Shown: piece after piece, positions 63,510 to 64,000 of the stretch
Layout of the letters: every line of letters begins with the position of its first letter
How positions within the stretch are numbered: position 1 is the first letter of the stretch
NCBI RefSeq assembly: GCF_003008695.1
Contig: NZ_PXZT01000006.1
Span: 102,362-166,361 of the forward strand
Length of the DNA stretch: 64,000 nucleotides
Source: Trichococcus alkaliphilus
GTDB lineage: Bacteria > Bacillota > Bacilli > Lactobacillales > Aerococcaceae
Direction of reading: 5' to 3'
Program-made: the position numbers and the translations under genes
The notes under the pieces: model-generated
What the model saw: only the letters and a program-made list of their open reading frames with translations
What the model was told of the DNA's origin: nothing
Database searches by the model: none

Positions 63510-64000
63510 TTAGGCGGCCTCGAAATACTGGTCATGAAACTCCATTGGAGTCATGATATGCAACTTTCTTTGGATGCGTCTATTGTTGTAGTATTCCATA
63601 TAATCGTGGATCATCTTAACCAAAGAAGAACGACTCGTAAATTTTCGACGGTAATATTTTTCACGCTTGATCAAGGCCCAAAACCCTTCCATAGGGCCAT
63701 TATCAATACAACGGGCGACACGGGACATGCTTTGTATCATACCAGCCTCTTTCAAACGCGCATTGAATTGCTTGCTTGTATATTGAAATCCGCGGTCACT
63801 GTGAAACAACGGATGAGCATCTGGCTCATTTTGTATGGCCGCATCAAAAGTCTGGAGGACTAGCGGCATATCGTTTCGATCACTAATGATGTATGCGACA
63901 ATTCGGCGGTCATAAAGATCTAAAATGGCACTCAAATATACTTTCTTGATTGCCGGTCCTTCGTAATACTTGAATTCGGTCACATCGGTCAACCATTTTT
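63510..64000 (-). CDS. IS3-family transposase OrfB, C-terminal part, cut by window edge
   Basis: At least 163 residues of the DDE integrase core, open to the right edge (upstream codons read KWL then TDVTEFKYYEG). Catalytic residues are Asp in AILDLYDRR, Asp in FHSDRGFQYTS and Glu in NGPMEGFW, with 35 residues between the last Asp and Glu as usual for IS150-type enzymes. YNNRRIQRKLHIMTPMEF is the typical end. OrfA and the left IS end lie outside. The gene looks intact where visible. Confidence 0.92.
   Translation of the reverse strand, partial: KWLTDVTEFKYYEGPAIKKVYLSAILDLYDRRIVAYIISDRNDMPLVLQTFDAAIQNEPDAHPLFHSDRGFQYTSKQFNARLKEAGMIQSMSRVARCIDNGPMEGFWALIKREKYYRRKFTSRSSLVKMIHDYMEYYNNRRIQRKLHIMTPMEFHDQYFEAA

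Overview
The window looks like chromosomal DNA of a low-to-mid GC Gram-positive coccus of the Lactobacillales. The evidence is AGGAGG-type ribosome sites, LytR-CpsA-Psr (LCP) wall ligases, a CpsC/CpsD/CpsB-type phosphoregulatory set, a lactose PTS with 6-phospho-beta-galactosidase, GW and LysM murein hydrolases and KxYKxGKxW-like signal peptides. A Carnobacteriaceae member such as Trichococcus is my best guess, but it is inferred from gene content and not proven. No rRNA, tRNA or CRISPR array was seen.

Layout. (1) 1-20.4 kb: surface polysaccharide genes on the plus strand. They are three glycosyltransferases and a multi-membrane protein (1-4.4 kb), the Wzd/Wze/Wzh set with a CapD-type dehydratase (8.9-13.0 kb), two LCP proteins (13.4-15.6 kb), and a second operon of three transferases with a Wzx flippase (15.9-20.3 kb). 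(2) Two very large minus-strand secreted proteins (4.6-8.0 and 20.4-26.0 kb) interrupt this. Each carries tandem polysaccharide-deacetylase (NodB) domains and a shared C-terminal beta-propeller-like domain, and several NodB copies have lost catalytic residues. (3) 26.4-38.3 kb: a third LCP gene, galE, a secreted CAP/LysM/GH73 protein, galU, two transferases, a second Wzz-like protein and an EpsG-type polymerase. (4) 38.5-49.7 kb: a GW-repeat amidase, a DeoR regulator with a HAD phosphatase, divergent lacG-lacF-lacE, and a GW-repeat glucosaminidase. (5) 50-58.3 kb: a ZinT lipoprotein with a Zur-like box, an azoreductase, an acyltransferase, a GtrB/GtrA-type pair, an SDR, a DUF218 protein and an RloA/RloB (AbiL-like) defence pair. 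(6) 58.4-63.3 kb: an amidase, DUF2922 and DUF1659 genes, a sigma-70-like factor, a divergent ComK-like protein and a YflT-type stress protein. An IS3-family element runs off the right edge.

How it fits together. GalU and GalE supply UDP-sugars. The transferases assemble repeat units, Wzx exports them, an EpsG/Wzy-type protein polymerises them, Wzz-like proteins with the BY-kinase and PHP phosphatase set chain length, and LCP proteins attach chains to the wall. The NodB proteins may trim or deacetylate the product, and the GW/LysM hydrolases remodel the wall. No initiating sugar-1-phosphate transferase is visible, so it may lie left of the window.

The strongest new-looking signals are three. 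The first is the mixed active/inactive tandem NodB plus propeller proteins. The second is a family of intergenic hairpins, about three per cluster at a 50-52 bp period, found at four convergent gene junctions. The third is a ComK-like protein divergent from a sigma factor.
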